NCBI GenBank assembly: GCA_003255065.1
Contig: QAOA01000139.1
Location: forward strand, 181,477 to 245,476
Length of the DNA stretch: 64,000 nucleotides
Direction: 5' to 3'
From: Cercis canadensis
Lineage: Eukaryota > Streptophyta > Magnoliopsida > Fabales > Fabaceae
Position 1 is the stretch's first letter. Each line of letters starts with the position of its first letter. The notes beneath the pieces are model-generated. The model searched no databases. It had not been told where the DNA came from and saw only the letters and a list, made by a program, of their open reading frames with translations. A program made the translations under genes and the position numbers. Positions 10,560 to 22,335 of the stretch are shown here, piece by piece.

Positions 10560-10577
10560 TCCCCGGCAACGGCGCCA
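10560..10577 (-). other. Element A primer-binding site (tRNA-Asp)
   Basis: Minus-strand TGGCGCCGTTGCCGGGGA is the exact 18-base complement of the 3' end of plant tRNA-Asp(GTC) including CCA, as recalled. It lies five bases inside the 5' LTR. Element D keeps a two-mismatch version and E a more decayed one. Confidence 0.92.
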
Positions 10578-10582
10578 AAATT

Positions 10583-12009
10583 TGATGAGCTGCCAAGGCT
10601 CCTCAAATTACTTAAAGTTTAAGGTCGGTTCCTAAGCTATTTGCAGCAAAGGGCAACCCCAAGTTGAACCTAAGGATTGTTCTATTTGGTGAATCATATT
10701 GAGAAGCATATAAACAGGGGGGTTGTGTTTGTTTCTGTGATTAACAAAAATTAATTGAAAGTGGTAAAGTTTGAGAGAAAGCAACCAATCCAAGTCTTAA
10801 CTAATTCTGATTTTGATTCATCCTTGATTTCCAAGGATCCATTTAATTATTAATCATGTTTTTGGCCTTTAAAACATATCAAGAAGCCTCTCAATGTTCT
10901 ATGGGTGTCTACTGGTTAAGCAACAAGAATTCGGTTCAACAAGGGACTAAATGAATTAAGCAAACATTCAAGTCCAGTTTAACCTAAGTCCTGAATCCAG
11001 CCAAGGTAATTAATCCGTCCAAGCTTAGAACCATTAATTAACCATACAATCCTCTTTTATCACATGCAAACAGAATATGAACACATGAATAATCCAATCC
11101 GAATTAAGCAATTCAAACAGAATATTTCAGAGGATTGAAAGAACTTGATTAACAACTAAAATGAAGAACAACAACACATAATCTCAAAATCAATAATCAG
11201 AATAGCAAAACCTGGATTGATATGATGATTTAGCCCTCCATGAACAAGAAGAGCTGAGTTCTTACAAAATATCTAAGAGAAAACTTAGAGACTAAGGAAA
11301 GAGGAAAAGCTGTCTAAAAATATCTAATGACTTGATTCTGAATTTCGGCTGCCCCCTCTTGCTGATATAGACCTCCAAATTTACATGCACACCCAAATTG
11401 CCCTTAGGGCACACTTGTTCCCATGGGCCTTAGCTTCAATTGGGCTTTGGTTTGGGCCCATTTGGATTTGTCATGAGGAAGTTAGGCCCATTTAAGTGGC
11501 AAAAGGTGTCTGGAACCGTTAGCTAAATTGCACAGCAAATAAGACCATCTTCAACATAAAATATGGTGAACCGGTCTTCATATCAATTGAAGCTCTGTCT
11601 GTTAGCGTTCCAATGGTACCAGTTTCAGGTCCATATGACATTCACAACTCAAGTTATGACCCAAATACTGCATGTAGGTCAGGATCCTGCGACAGCATGT
11701 CTTCTCTGGCTTCCAAGCTGCATATGACCTTTTGAACGTCCGAATTAGCTTTGGAGCCCTGAAAGAAAGTTGTAGACAATTCTCTCAGATTTCCTACAAG
11801 GTATGACTCGGAATTTTTAGACATCCAAAACTTAAGATATGCACGAAACACAGAGACAGCATATAATGCTCAGTATTGCTGGAAATTGCAATTAAGCACA
11901 AATGGATCCAAAGTCATGAAATGAGGTCTAAGTCTATGCAATTCAGCCCAAAAGAGGTTTAAAAGACTAAGTATGAGGGATAACTATTATATAAAAAGTG
12001 TGTTCATCA
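10583..12009 (-). repeat. Element A 5' LTR
   Basis: Same length and ends as 3529-4955. The outer flank GCTTG (12010-12014) completes the target duplication. The substitutions between the copies are scattered, and no length difference was noticed. Confidence 0.9.
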
Positions 12010-12014
12010 GCTTG

Positions 12015-13071
12015 TAATGTGTGGTTGGGTTAAGGGTAAGACAATAGAAAAGAATGAGGTTTAACTCACCCATCACACAAATTCAATTTAGAGCAAATTT
12101 CAAGAGCACCCATCTTTTCACTTCAAACTCCCCCAAACTTGTTTTCATCTTACTTTGCCATCCACCAATAAGATCTTTCTATATTTGAGTTACTACATCG
12201 TATGCTTTTTTAAGACATTCTTTTCTTTCTTTTTCTTTTCAATGATTGCACATTTGTCTTTTCTTTTCATTGCACATACTTTCTTTGTAGTAAGGATGTA
12301 GTATTTCTCCTTTCATTTGTTTGGTGGCAATTGCATTGATATTTTTCTTTCTCTTACTCCACCCATCCTCCCTATTATTCCTTAGCTCTAAATGCTCTTA
12401 AAACTAAATATGTCCTTACAATGAGAGATATGAATAAGGAGATACATCCAATTGTTGGTAACAAAGTAAAAGGCTCAATTAGGCTCAGATAGGGTCTGCT
12501 AGAGATAAAACATCATTCATGGGGCTAGCTGTAAAGGCTCAAACTGAACAAAGATGGCCTAAATTATATCCCTTATATTGCATAACCAAGGATTTCACCT
12601 CGACTGACAATCAAGCAAGTTCTAGTAGTTTGTGAGATTTTAAAATGGCTGCATTCACATAATCATCTCTAAGCATGCAAATTTCAAGTAGAAAGGGCTA
12701 TGTGCTCTGTGATTTCAGGAAATTCTAGTTGAGAATGAATCAACTCATGAGTCAATCAAGAACATAGACATAAGATCTCACATTTTTTTTAGAGCTGAAA
12801 GCATTTGAAAATCAGCTTTATCATTGGCCCTAGGTTTTCTAAAAGAAAATTTCACTCAAAATCCTACTATACAACCTAAGGAAAACAAGAAAATAACATA
12901 AATTCTATCTTGAAAGCAATAAAAGATACCCGCTCAAAACATCACTATAGAAAAATGACTAACTACCCCCAAACTTAAGGGAAACATTGTCCTCAATGTT
13001 AAAATGCAAGAAATAGTAGAGTATAGGACTTCCCTGAGATGGTGGTGTGTCACTCATCATCATCATTATCA
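12015..13071 (-). other. Element E 3' non-coding region
   Basis: This is E sequence between the A insertion and the third ORF. On the minus strand it carries ACATTGAGGACAATGT followed by TTAAGTTTGGGGGTAG (near 12,965-13,000), the same motif pair found in A and D. No reading frame is supported in it. Confidence 0.55.
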
Positions 13072-14172
13072 TCAATGGCTCAGGGTGTGAATGGATTGAA
13101 AGGTTGCACTGGCCCAAAAGGAAAGATAGGTGGGGCTACCCCTTGTGTGAGAGAGCACTGGCTCAATAACTACGTGAGAGCCTGCGTCGAAACTATCCAC
13201 CCGATAGTGGAAAGTTTGTTGTTGCTGGAGAGTGTGGTTGATACTACTGATGTTGGCTTCAATCTTGTTGAACCGCTCAGTGGCAATAAAAGGGTGGCCC
13301 ATCTGAGACGAACTAGCTCAGTGGCAGTAAGAGGGCTGACTCGGTGTGAAGTGGACCTCTAACTCTTAAAAAGAGTTGATGAGGCTATCATCAATGACCC
13401 GTTGAGGTTGAAGTAGTTCTTCATCGGGTCACCATGAAACTTCGGCTACCTTACACATCTCTGTGATCAAGGAGGAGTAGGCTAATCCTCCTGTGGTGGA
13501 TCCTTTTAGGATTTCAATGATATTGCCATGGATGATCTGACCCAAATCAATGGGCATACCAATGATGATGGCATAAAGGAGTAGCACATGATCAAGGACA
13601 ACATCGCTAAGATGCATCACTGGAAATAATTTGGTAGCTAGGAAACTAAGCCAGGCTTTGCCTTTTTAATCTAGAGTGGACTGCTTGATGGAAATGAGGG
13701 TGTTGCCCAACATTTTCCATGCCGAACCTAGGCAACAGAGAGAAAGAAAAATGGCTTCGGAGTTGACTTCATCATATGTGAGGAGGGCTTGGTATTCGGT
13801 GTCCTTTATATTCGGCAATTTATAAATTCGGTTACTGGTGGTCTAGCTGAAAGACACTTGCTTGCCTCTAACAAAGACTTTGTCACCAACCCTCTCTAGT
13901 GCATTTGCGTAGAATTTGCGCACCAGGGGAACCACAATTGGTTCCAACTGTTTAACAATATGCCCCTATTTTCTATCCATAATCTAACGAGCAATGTGAG
14001 AGTTGTAGCTACCGGGAGCTGGTTGGAGGCCTTAGTATGGTACTAGAGCTGTTCGGACTACATAAACTTGATATCTTTCAAAGGCTTCTGAACTGATGAA
14101 ACGCTGCTTATCATCTGGTGGTTCTGAAGATGAAGAGGCTCTTTTTGATGTCTTTTGCTTTTTAGATGACAT
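13072..14172 (-). pseudogene. Element E third ORF, plant-transposon protein of Athila-like elements
   Basis: It starts MSSKKQKTSKRASSSSEPP at 14172, followed by RFISSEAFERYQ and later VPLVRKFYANALERVGD, hallmarks of the protein family encoded after integrase in Athila-like elements. This ORF sits where an env gene sits in retroviruses, but no membrane segment is evident here. Further segments LGSAWKMLGNTL and LLYAIIIGMPIDLGQIIHG are readable with several in-frame TAG/TAA stops between. The end is SFWASATFQSIHTLSH. The role of the family is not established. The copy is dead. Confidence 0.7.
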
Positions 14173-15195
14173 GGTGTGTGAAAATGATTGGCTTTACGCA
14201 AAATGAGGAATGTCCTGTGAAAGACAAAAGACTTACTCCATAAACCAAACAAGTGCAAAAACATAGAAAAATATGAGACATGACATCACTCCATATATGC
14301 AAAAAGCTCATCTAGAAATTATTCCCTTAAGTCAAGACTCTTCTAGGCTATTCAACCCTGAAGTGCACACATAAAAAAATGTAAGTGTCTCTAGAGAATG
14401 GTGCCATGGGTCTAGAACTAGTATCAAGCATGCTATGTGCAAATAGGTGTATAGAAGGAAATAAACATGCAAGAATCCCCAAGAAGTCATGCAAGTAAAC
14501 ATGTATGTAGTCATGGCATGTGAGTAAGCTTGCGAGTGCATAAAGCAAAAAGGCACACTCATGCCTAACATATTTTCAACCTTTCATGGAAGTATGTGAA
14601 CTAGCTCATTGGGTATATCACAAAACAAATGTGCCTAGTGTGCATAGAGAAAGCTAATCTTCCATACTAGCAAGCAAAGGCAACATAGCATGAATGAATA
14701 CAAGCCAAAATAGTTCAAGCACCAAGGCAAGCAATTTCAAACTTATCTATGCTCCAACCTTCATTGAAATATAAATTTTTCAAAAATGTATTTATATCAT
14801 TAATATAATTACAATCATTGATATAATAGCATTGGGAACCTATCTACTTTATTTGCTAAGAGAAAGTAGTCATAATCATTGAAGAATCAAATGTCTCAAA
14901 ACTCAATCACCAGAGCTTCAAAAATATAGCGCAAACAAAATGTATGAAAATTTAATCATGCAGTGGCTTATTTCAAATATGCAATAAGGTTTGCCTATTC
15001 CTGTGGCTTCTTAAGACCAAGGAACACCATCTTTGTCCTTGGAATATAAGGCACAATAAAAGATTAAAAAAACAAAACAAAACAAAAGTATCAGTTATTA
15101 TGCAAGGGTTAGGGAGAAATTTTCCAGTGTCAAAATACTAGTAATCTGGGTGCCTAGGTGCCATCCCCAAGCCAAAAAAAAACACACACACTCAC
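14173..15195. other. unassigned sequence between E ORF3 and element C
   Basis: About 1 kb upstream (in E orientation) of the third ORF, probably E-derived. It is AT-rich with no homologous reading frame that I recognise. Near 15,150 it carries GGTGCCTAGGTGCC, and it ends in a CA-rich tract ACACACACACTCACTA next to element C. Confidence 0.35.
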
Positions 15196-15939
15196 TAACC
15201 CTAGGCGTGTTTATGATCTCTTGCTTGGAGCTAGAGGCTCAATGACTAGAAGCAGGGCTAAGCATGTGAAAGAGGCGTTGCTGAACCTAGTCCAAGAGGT
15301 GCAGACCAAGGAGAGAGCAACTGGGCTAAGTTCAGAGTTAAGATGGATCACTTATCTATCTCTTGGAGAAGGTGCGCATGGGCCAACTTGGAGCCCAAGT
15401 TTGGAGCTTGTTTTGGGGGAAACTCGAAGAACAAGTTTGGGCGTTAACTCAGGGATTAATGAGCCTAATTTGCATAGTCTAGAGATGCATCGTGGGCCTT
15501 ATCTTGTTATCATTTTAGGCCGAATATGTTATGTTTTTGTGTTAGGCCTTGGGCCAAAAACTATGTCTTATTTAATTAGTTTTAGTTAAGTCTTTATTTT
15601 GGGCCTTTATGCTTGTGGGCCGCTAGAGTATTAGATGTAGGATTTGTTATCATTCTTAGCTTCAATTAGGTTTAGTTTGTAGCCTCTTAGCTGAGCTCCT
15701 ATATAAGGGATTCATTTATGTCTTTGCAAACAACTTTTAGATAAATAATATTCAGTTATTGAATTGTTGAGTTTCTCTAAATTGAGAGCTTCCTGTTGTT
15801 CTTGGGTAAAGAACTTGAACTTGAACTTACCAATGATCCTTCCTTGTTAAGGGTTCACCCTGTTGAGATAACCAAGGTCATCCCACTATTTAGTATCCAA
15901 ACACTCTGTTCCGATCCTTCAGGTGATGAGAACGCATCC
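15196..15939 (+). repeat. Element C 5' LTR (5'-truncated)
   Basis: Matches 40778-41522 from TAACC onward. The first 27 bases of the right LTR (from TGATGCGAATC) have no counterpart. It ends AACGCATCC, where the right copy has AACACATCA. A likely promoter region includes CTATATAAGG near 15,700. Confidence 0.75.
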
Positions 15940-15941
15940 TT

Positions 15942-15953
15942 TGGTATAAGAGT
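15942..15953 (+). other. Element C primer-binding site (tRNA-iMet type)
   Basis: TGGTATAAGAGT starts two bases after the LTR. It matches the usual plant site TGGTATCAGAGC at 10 of 12 positions. Confidence 0.65.
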
Positions 15954-16779
15954 CTTGGCTCCTTGGAATTTCAATCGATACTCCTAAAAAACGCCCCTTC
16001 TATTTTTATTTTATCTATCTTATTTGTTTGAGTTAATCATTTTCTACCCCATTTCTATTGAGTCAGTTGTGTTTTTATTTTCGTGTCAATTTCATTCTAA
16101 GTGTTTTTCTTCGTTGTGTCCTTTAATTTTCTGGTCAAAATTTTTCCATATTGTTTTCCCTTCCATCATCGTTGGGTTGTTTCATTGTTTTGTGTTTAAG
16201 AGTCACGCCTAGGTTTGTAAATTCCTAGTACGGCACTTAGGGTTTTGCTTAGTCCAAGTCCTAATTATTAAGTAGAGTCCTAGTACTTTTCAAACTAAAA
16301 AAAAAAAAAAAGGTTCATTTTTTTATCAACACAACAAAAGATCCAGCAAAACAAACAAATAAAAAAAAAATGAATCTAAAAAAAAAAGGACTATTTGGAT
16401 TGTTTACTTGAAAAGGGCATAACTTTCAGCTCGGTTGGAGTTACGGGACCCGTGACCCAACGTTACGAAGCTCGTTTAGAGGCCTACAATATGGAAAATG
16501 GGTTTACCCAATTGAGGCCATTTTCAGGCCCAAAATACTTCAAAAACTTCTGTATCAGAATTTTTTTGTAATTAGCTTATTTCCTTTCGATTCTTTGTTG
16601 TTTTCTTGATTTCTTTGTTCTTTTCTTGTCCAACCAACACCCTTGTTCATTGTTTCATTTGAATCTTGGTCATTTTTCTTGGAGTCTTGTTTGGCTTTCT
16701 TGTCATTTTTTATCAATCACCTTTTCTTCTTGATAAGTTCTTGGCAGGTTCTTGTTTAAAGGCTTCTAAGGTAATTTGA

Positions 16780-17771
16780 GTGGAAAAAAGCAAGAGTGGT
16801 GAGAGCATTATCAAGAAAAAAAGTCAATTGAGTGTAAACACGACTAAAACATATGAAGTGAGTGTGTGCAACATGGATCAGGAAGAACCATTCACCAAAG
16901 GTCATATGGATGCGTATATGAAAGTAATTCAAGACCAAATTGTAAGATTGAAAATGGGAACCGAGGAGAGATTAGAGAGGTTAGAAACCCTAGTTTCACC
17001 TAGACTGAAACCTAAAACTTCTAAACCTCTTCGGTATTTTGAGAAAGAGGAAGAAAGCTATTTTGAGGGTGAAACTGAAACCAGAAGAGAGAGGAGGACA
17101 ACCCTTAGTCGTGATAATAACTTGGGGAGTATAAAAATGAGAATTCCTACCTTTCAAGGTAAAAGTGGTCCTGAACTTTACCTAGAATGGGAGAGAAAGG
17201 TGGAACATATTTTTTAATGTCATGATGACTTTGAAGAGAAGAAAGTAAAGCTAGTAGTTGTTGAATTCACTGACTATGCTAGTATTTGGTAGGACCAACT
17301 AGTGATTAACAGGCGTAGAAATGGTGAGAGACCTATTTGGTCATGGGCTAATATGAGGGCCATGATGAGGAAACGGTTTGTACCTAGACATTACTATAGA
17401 GATTGTTCAAGAAACTGCAAGATTTGAAACAGGGATCTATGAGTGTAGCTGAGTACAACAGTGAGATGGTGATAGTCATGATGAGGGCTAATTTTGATAA
17501 GAACCATGAGGCAACCATGACACGGTTTATTAGTGGCTTGAGGCAAGAGATTGTTGAAGTGGTGAAGATGAGTCACTATGTGGAGATGATTGACTTAGTG
17601 CATAAAGTCGAGTATGTAAAGAGCCAGTTGAAGGCTAGAGCAGCTTCTAGATTCGATTTGGCTCCCAAAACTTCAAACTGGAAACCGAATTGGAAGGATA
17701 CCTCTAAAACAGCTCTAAAGCCAAGAGAAGAGGCAAGACCAAGGCCTACGGGTTATACTCCTATTCATTAA
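16780..17771 (+). pseudogene. Element C gag
   Basis: An open frame from 16780 (MEKSKSGESIIKK) with a possible native start MDQEEPFTKGHMD at 16873 runs to a TAA at 17217. After a second stop and a frameshift near 17,400 the capsid domain continues in the frame 17403-17771 (KLQDLKQGSMSVAEYNSEM and TMTRFISGLRQEIVEVV). The motif IPTFQGKSGPELYLEWE is the usual Gag entry of plant gypsy elements. It would encode the capsid; lesions make it inactive. Confidence 0.8.
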
Positions 17772-18436
17772 GGTAAAACCGAATATAACTCTTCTTCTAA
17801 GTCATGTGACATCAAGTGCTACAGGTGTCAAGGGCGAGGGCATATATCTTCTAAATGTTCAAATAGAAGGAAAGTTGTTATGCTTGCTAGTGGTGAGTAT
17901 GATAGTGAAGAGGAACCTATTGTTACACCCGGTTGTAAAAACATGCCACCCTTAGAAGATGCTAGTGACGTGGAGGGTATTGATGAAGCTCTTCCGGATC
18001 ACTATGTGATGGTGTCTAGGTGTGTGCTCAACATGCAACCAAGGGAAGATGAAGTAGAAGAGCACCGAGAGCATATCTTTCAAAGTCAATGCTTGGTGGG
18101 AGACAAGGTATGTAGCGTTATTATTGATAGTGGATCATGCACTAATGTTGCTAGTACCTTGGTAGTAGAGAAGTTGGGTTTACCTACTATTCCACACCCC
18201 ACGCCTCATAGGCTAAGGTGGTTGAATGATAGAGGAGATCTATAGGTAAACAAGTAGGTTCGGATTACGTTTGCTTTTAGCGCTTTTAAAGATGTAGTGC
18301 TTTGTGATGTGGTGCTCATGCATGCTTGTCACATCTTGTTGGGGTGACCATGGCAGTTTGATAGGAGAGTAAAGTATGACAGTTAGAACAACACTTACAC
18401 CGTCTACAAGAATAACAAAGCCACTTTGTTGAAACC
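17772..18436 (+). pseudogene. Element C zinc knuckle and aspartic protease, cut by element D
   Basis: After a TAA the frame continues with the CCHC knuckle CYRCQGRGHISSKC (about 17,815), an acidic linker (YDSEEEPIVTPG), then the protease active site VIIDSGSCTNVAS (about 18,116-18,155) and GLPTIPHPTPHRLRWL. Stops lie at 18243 and beyond. The frame is interrupted at 18436 by D; the five bases AAACC (18432-18436) are duplicated at 39655-39659. Confidence 0.8.
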
Positions 18437-19896
18437 TGATATTTTCTTATTTTGGCTATTAGTTTCATGCTTTGTTTATGCATTCTCACCCACATTTGAG
18501 TGAATTCGCTTAAACATGGTACTTAATCCTTGTAATTGTGTTATCAGGTGTTTTCTTGTTGGTCAAGCAAAAGAAAGAATTATAGGAATTTTCTGGAGCA
18601 AAGTGCAAAGAAAGCAGTGAAGTCTGAAGTTCAGACAAGGGAAACAGCCGTGAACACGACCATGTGTGTGCCTGTGTAAAGGCTTCAGAGGTACCTACTC
18701 AGCTTGCTGAAGACACAACCATGATTGTTAAAGCACATGCCTATGTCGGAGGCCGTGTTAGTCAACCAGAGACCACCCTGAAATGAATACGTCCTTAGCC
18801 AGAGAAGCACGGGCCATGTTTAAAATGAACACGCCTTGAAGCTGAAGAGACACAGCCGTGCTTGAAGTCTAGAATACCTACTTAAGGGACACACCTAGTC
18901 CATTAGTGAACACGGTCCATATCTAGCTCGTGTTCGAGCTATTGAACGCTAAACCCCAGGGTTCCATACACTATATATATGAACTTTAAAAGGGGAAGAA
19001 AGGGGAGACTTTTGACATCAGAAACAAGGACAGAAATCAGACTTTGGAAGGTTTGAAAAGGAACAAGATAGAGGACTAAACCTTTGAAGGGATTCATGAG
19101 AATGAGTTTTTCTTATTCTGTCCTTTCTTCTATGTATTCTTTCAATACAGTTTTTATTATCATTATGAACTAATTTGTAAAGGTCAAGATAGGATGAACC
19201 CTAGAGTCGAATTTGTACTCTTCTGCCTTTAATTCAATAAAGAATTATATCTTTCTTTTCTTAGAATTGTCTATGCTTATTATTTACTATTGAATTAATA
19301 AAGCATGCCATTAATTTAATACCAAATTTTAGTTTATAGATTGAGAAATTGTAAATTGAGTAGATCACTTGTAGGCAATAAGATTTGCATAGAATCCTAG
19401 AGATAGGATCACATAAATTTTCTGATTAGGGTTAACTGGGAATTCGCATAACACAAATTAATGCATTTTTGGGGGTGTTGATTAGGAAGAGATTTCAATC
19501 AATCAACTTAGAAATAGTTGTCATATTGCTTGAGAAAGAATAGAACAAAATTCAAGAATTTTCATCAGTTTAAGGAAGAATTAGTGATCATTGAGTTAAG
19601 GTTGGAGGTGCAAGCTAGATTCTAAGGGGGATTCTTATCTAGGTCTGCCTATCTAATCGATAAACCTTTAGAGTTCATTGTTATTGTTTCCGTATCTCGT
19701 TTCTATTTTCTTAATTAAGTAGTTCATCAATTTAGCCATAAATCTGAGATTAGATAATAGAAAAATGATTAATACTAATAGTTATAGTCATCGTGGGAAC
19801 GATATTCATACTCAATTGAGCTATTCTACGAAATGATAGGTACACTTGACTAGAGTGATTGTAGTATTGATTTAATTGGATACTTTACAAACATCT
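18437..19896 (+). repeat. Element D 5' LTR
   Basis: Begins TGATATTTTCTTATTTTGGC; ends ACTTTACAAACATCT, where the right copy ends CATCA. It contains several GAACACG/CGTGTT-type motifs near 18,650-18,930 and a TATA-like CACTATATATATG near 18,970. Confidence 0.88.
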
Positions 19897-19902
19897 AGTT
19901 TT

Positions 19903-19920
19903 TGGAGCCATTGCCGGGGA
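19903..19920 (+). other. Element D primer-binding site (tRNA-Asp type, two mismatches)
   Basis: TGGAGCCATTGCCGGGGA differs from the tRNA-Asp complement seen in element A at two positions. It lies six bases inside the LTR. Confidence 0.8.
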
Positions 19921-20054
19921 CTATAATATTAGGAACATTTAATTTCTATTACTCTAATCATTTTATTTTATTTTAGATAAATTTTGTTTAGCCCTGAACC
20001 TCTTTCTTATCTTTGTTTGTGGTTAATCTTTGTAGGAGCTAGTCATACTGGTGT

Positions 20055-21772
20055 ATGACACAAAGTAGTAACCAAAATCTTTTGGAGCTGAATTCTGAGA
20101 TTAAACGCACATTGGTGAGAAAATCAAGGAAGTAGGCTATCCCACTCCCGGATCAAACTTTTGAGCCTATTTTCGAACAAGAATCTACCATGGCTGAGCA
20201 AGCAAGACAATGAACCATAGGGCATTATGCCAGACCATCACTTGTTGGAACTGAGTCCAGCATAACTAGACCTTTGGTAAGCGCCAACAATTTTGAGATC
20301 AAGTTAAACATTATCCAGATGGTGCAGCAGCTTGTACAATTCGATGGACTGTCGGATGAAGACCCTCATGCTCACATCACAAATTCTTGGAGATTTGTGA
20401 TACCTTTAAAATCAATGGAGCTAGTGAGGATGCAATCAGACTGAGGCTTTTCCCTTTTGCACTGTAGGATAAAGCAAAATCATGGTTGAAAACATTACCT
20501 CCTGGTTCTATCAAAAAATGGGATGATCTCACTGAGAGATTTCTAAGCCGATATTTCCCTCTAGCTATAACAACAAAGCTTAGAAATGACATTTTCTCCT
20601 TCTAGCAACTAGATAGTGAAACACTTTATGAAGCATGGGAGAGATGGAAGGAATTGTTAAGAAAATGCCCATATCGTGGGCTGGATTTGGGGGTTCAGAT
20701 GCAGACTTTTCACAGTGATCTCAACTTTGGGACTAAGCAGCTCATTGATGCTTCCTCTGAAGGAACCACAAGCTTCAAAACTCCTGAAGAACTATAGAAG
20801 CTGATTAATTATCAGTGGGGGAATTAGAGAATGAAGGTTAGATCAGGAGGAGTTCATAATGTGGATACTGTCACTTCTTTAGAGGCAAAAATTGAGGCCT
20901 TGACTAAGAAGATTGATGATCTGAGGAGACCTACTCTGCCAGCACCAATTATGAGTTGTGACATCTGTGGGGGAGGACATTCTAATCATGAATGCCAGGT
21001 ATCCGCCATGGGACCAGCAGTAGAGCAAGCAGATTACTTGGGAAATCGAATGCCCAATAATCCCTATTTAACACATATAATCTTGGGTGGAGAAATCACC
21101 CGAATTTTTCTTGGAATAATCAAGGGTAGCAGAGGAAAGGTCTTCCACCTAGATTTCAGTAGCCTCCTAACCCACTACAGAAGTTGACCATTGAAGATCA
21201 ATTGTCCAAATTCATAGCAGCATCAGAAGACCGATTCAAAAACACCAAAACGGCTATGAGGAATTAGGAGGCTTCCATCCATAACCTTGAGACTCAAATT
21301 GGTCAACTGGCCAAGTTGATTTCTGAAAGGCCACCAGGGACTCTACCTAGCTACATTGAGCCAAATCCTAAGGAGCAAACTAAGGCTATCACATTGAGGA
21401 GTGGTAAGAAGCTAAAAGAAGTCAAGAGAGAGCAAATTGGTGATGAAGGTGCTGCTGTAACTGAGAAAACAGAGGACACTATGTTGGAAAAGACAAAGGA
21501 GCCAAAGAAGAGAGTGGTGAAGGAATATCAGCCACTTATACCTTACCTGAGCAGGCTTGCAAAGGACAAAAAGGAGGAACAATTTGGTAAATTTTTAGAG
21601 CTTTTTAAACAATTGCATATTAATATTCATTTTCTTGAAGCTCTTTTGCAGATGCCAAAATATGTCAAGTTCTTGAAGGACCTCCTTTTTAACAAGAAGA
21701 AGCTTAAGCAATTGTCAATGGTGACCTTGAATAAGGAGTGCTTTGCCATAGTCCATAACAAGTTGCCATGAA
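20055..21772 (+). pseudogene. Element D gag
   Basis: Starts ATGACACAAAGTAG (20055), then LELNSEIKRTLVRKSRK. The capsid domain is readable at about 20,300-20,700 (FDGLSDEDPHAHI, KSWLKTLPPGSIKKWDDLT, RFLSRYFPLA) with at least six in-frame stops, several of them TAG where relatives have CAG. A knuckle-like CDICGGGHSNHEC follows at about 20,957, then a frameshift, then ITLRSGKKLKEV and LEALLQMPKYVKFLKDLL. It would have supplied capsid; it is dead. Confidence 0.8.
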
Positions 21773-22335
21773 AAATAAAGGATCCAGGGAGTTTGACTAT
21801 CCCTTGCAATATTGGTAATTTTTTTGTTGATAGGGCATTAGCAGATTTAGGTGCTAGTATAAATTTGATGTCATATAGTATGTTTCAAAAACTGGGACTA
21901 GGTGAACTAGCACCCACTAGGATGAGCATTCAATTAGCAGATAGGTCTATCACATATCCTAAGGGTATAATAGAAGATGTCCTAGTAAAAGTTGATAAGT
22001 TTATTTTCCCTGTAGATTTTGTGATCATGGATATTGATGAAGATGTTGAGGTACCCTTGCTTTTAGGTCAACCATTCCTTGCTATAGCTAGAGCCATCAT
22101 TGATGTTCATGTTGGCAAGCTGACTTTAACGGTGGAAGACAAGCAAGTGATCTTTAAAATATCTGAGGCCATGAAGTACAAGATGAGTATGGATGATACA
22201 TATTTTTATGTAGATGTGATTGACTCACTTGTGTCTTGTTCTTTGTAGGAAATCTTCACTAAAGATGCATTGGAGATGTGTATCATGCAGGGAGATGAAG
22301 AGACTGATCACATAGAGATTAGGGAGCATGTGGCA
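21773..22335 (+). pseudogene. Element D aspartic protease, truncated after the domain
   Basis: The frame 21793-22248 (151 residues) has TIPCNIGNFFVDRALADLG, active site DLGASINLMS and LLLGQPFLAIARA: a full retropepsin-like domain of the Athila kind. A TAG at 22246 precedes EIFTKDALEMCIMQGD and the joint to element B near 22,336. The RT that should follow is absent. Confidence 0.82.

Larger units (their letters stand above)
3529..12009 (-). mobile_element. Element A: young non-autonomous LTR retrotransposon with gag and protease only
   Basis: The two LTRs (3529-4955 and 10583-12009) are each 1,427 bp, start TGATGAGCTGCC and end GTGTTCATCA, and differ at roughly 33 positions counted by eye (about 97.7% identity). 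The insertion is flanked by GCTTG at 3524-3528 and 12010-12014. The minus strand reads 5' LTR, primer site exactly complementary to plant tRNA-Asp, gag, protease, a Cys-rich linker, a long non-coding stretch, polypurine tract, 3' LTR. Reverse transcriptase, RNase H and integrase are absent, so mobilisation would need enzymes from a relative such as element B, whose Gag is similar and whose LTR is related. This layout matches the plant class of LTR elements that carry gag but little or no pol. Confidence 0.9.
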
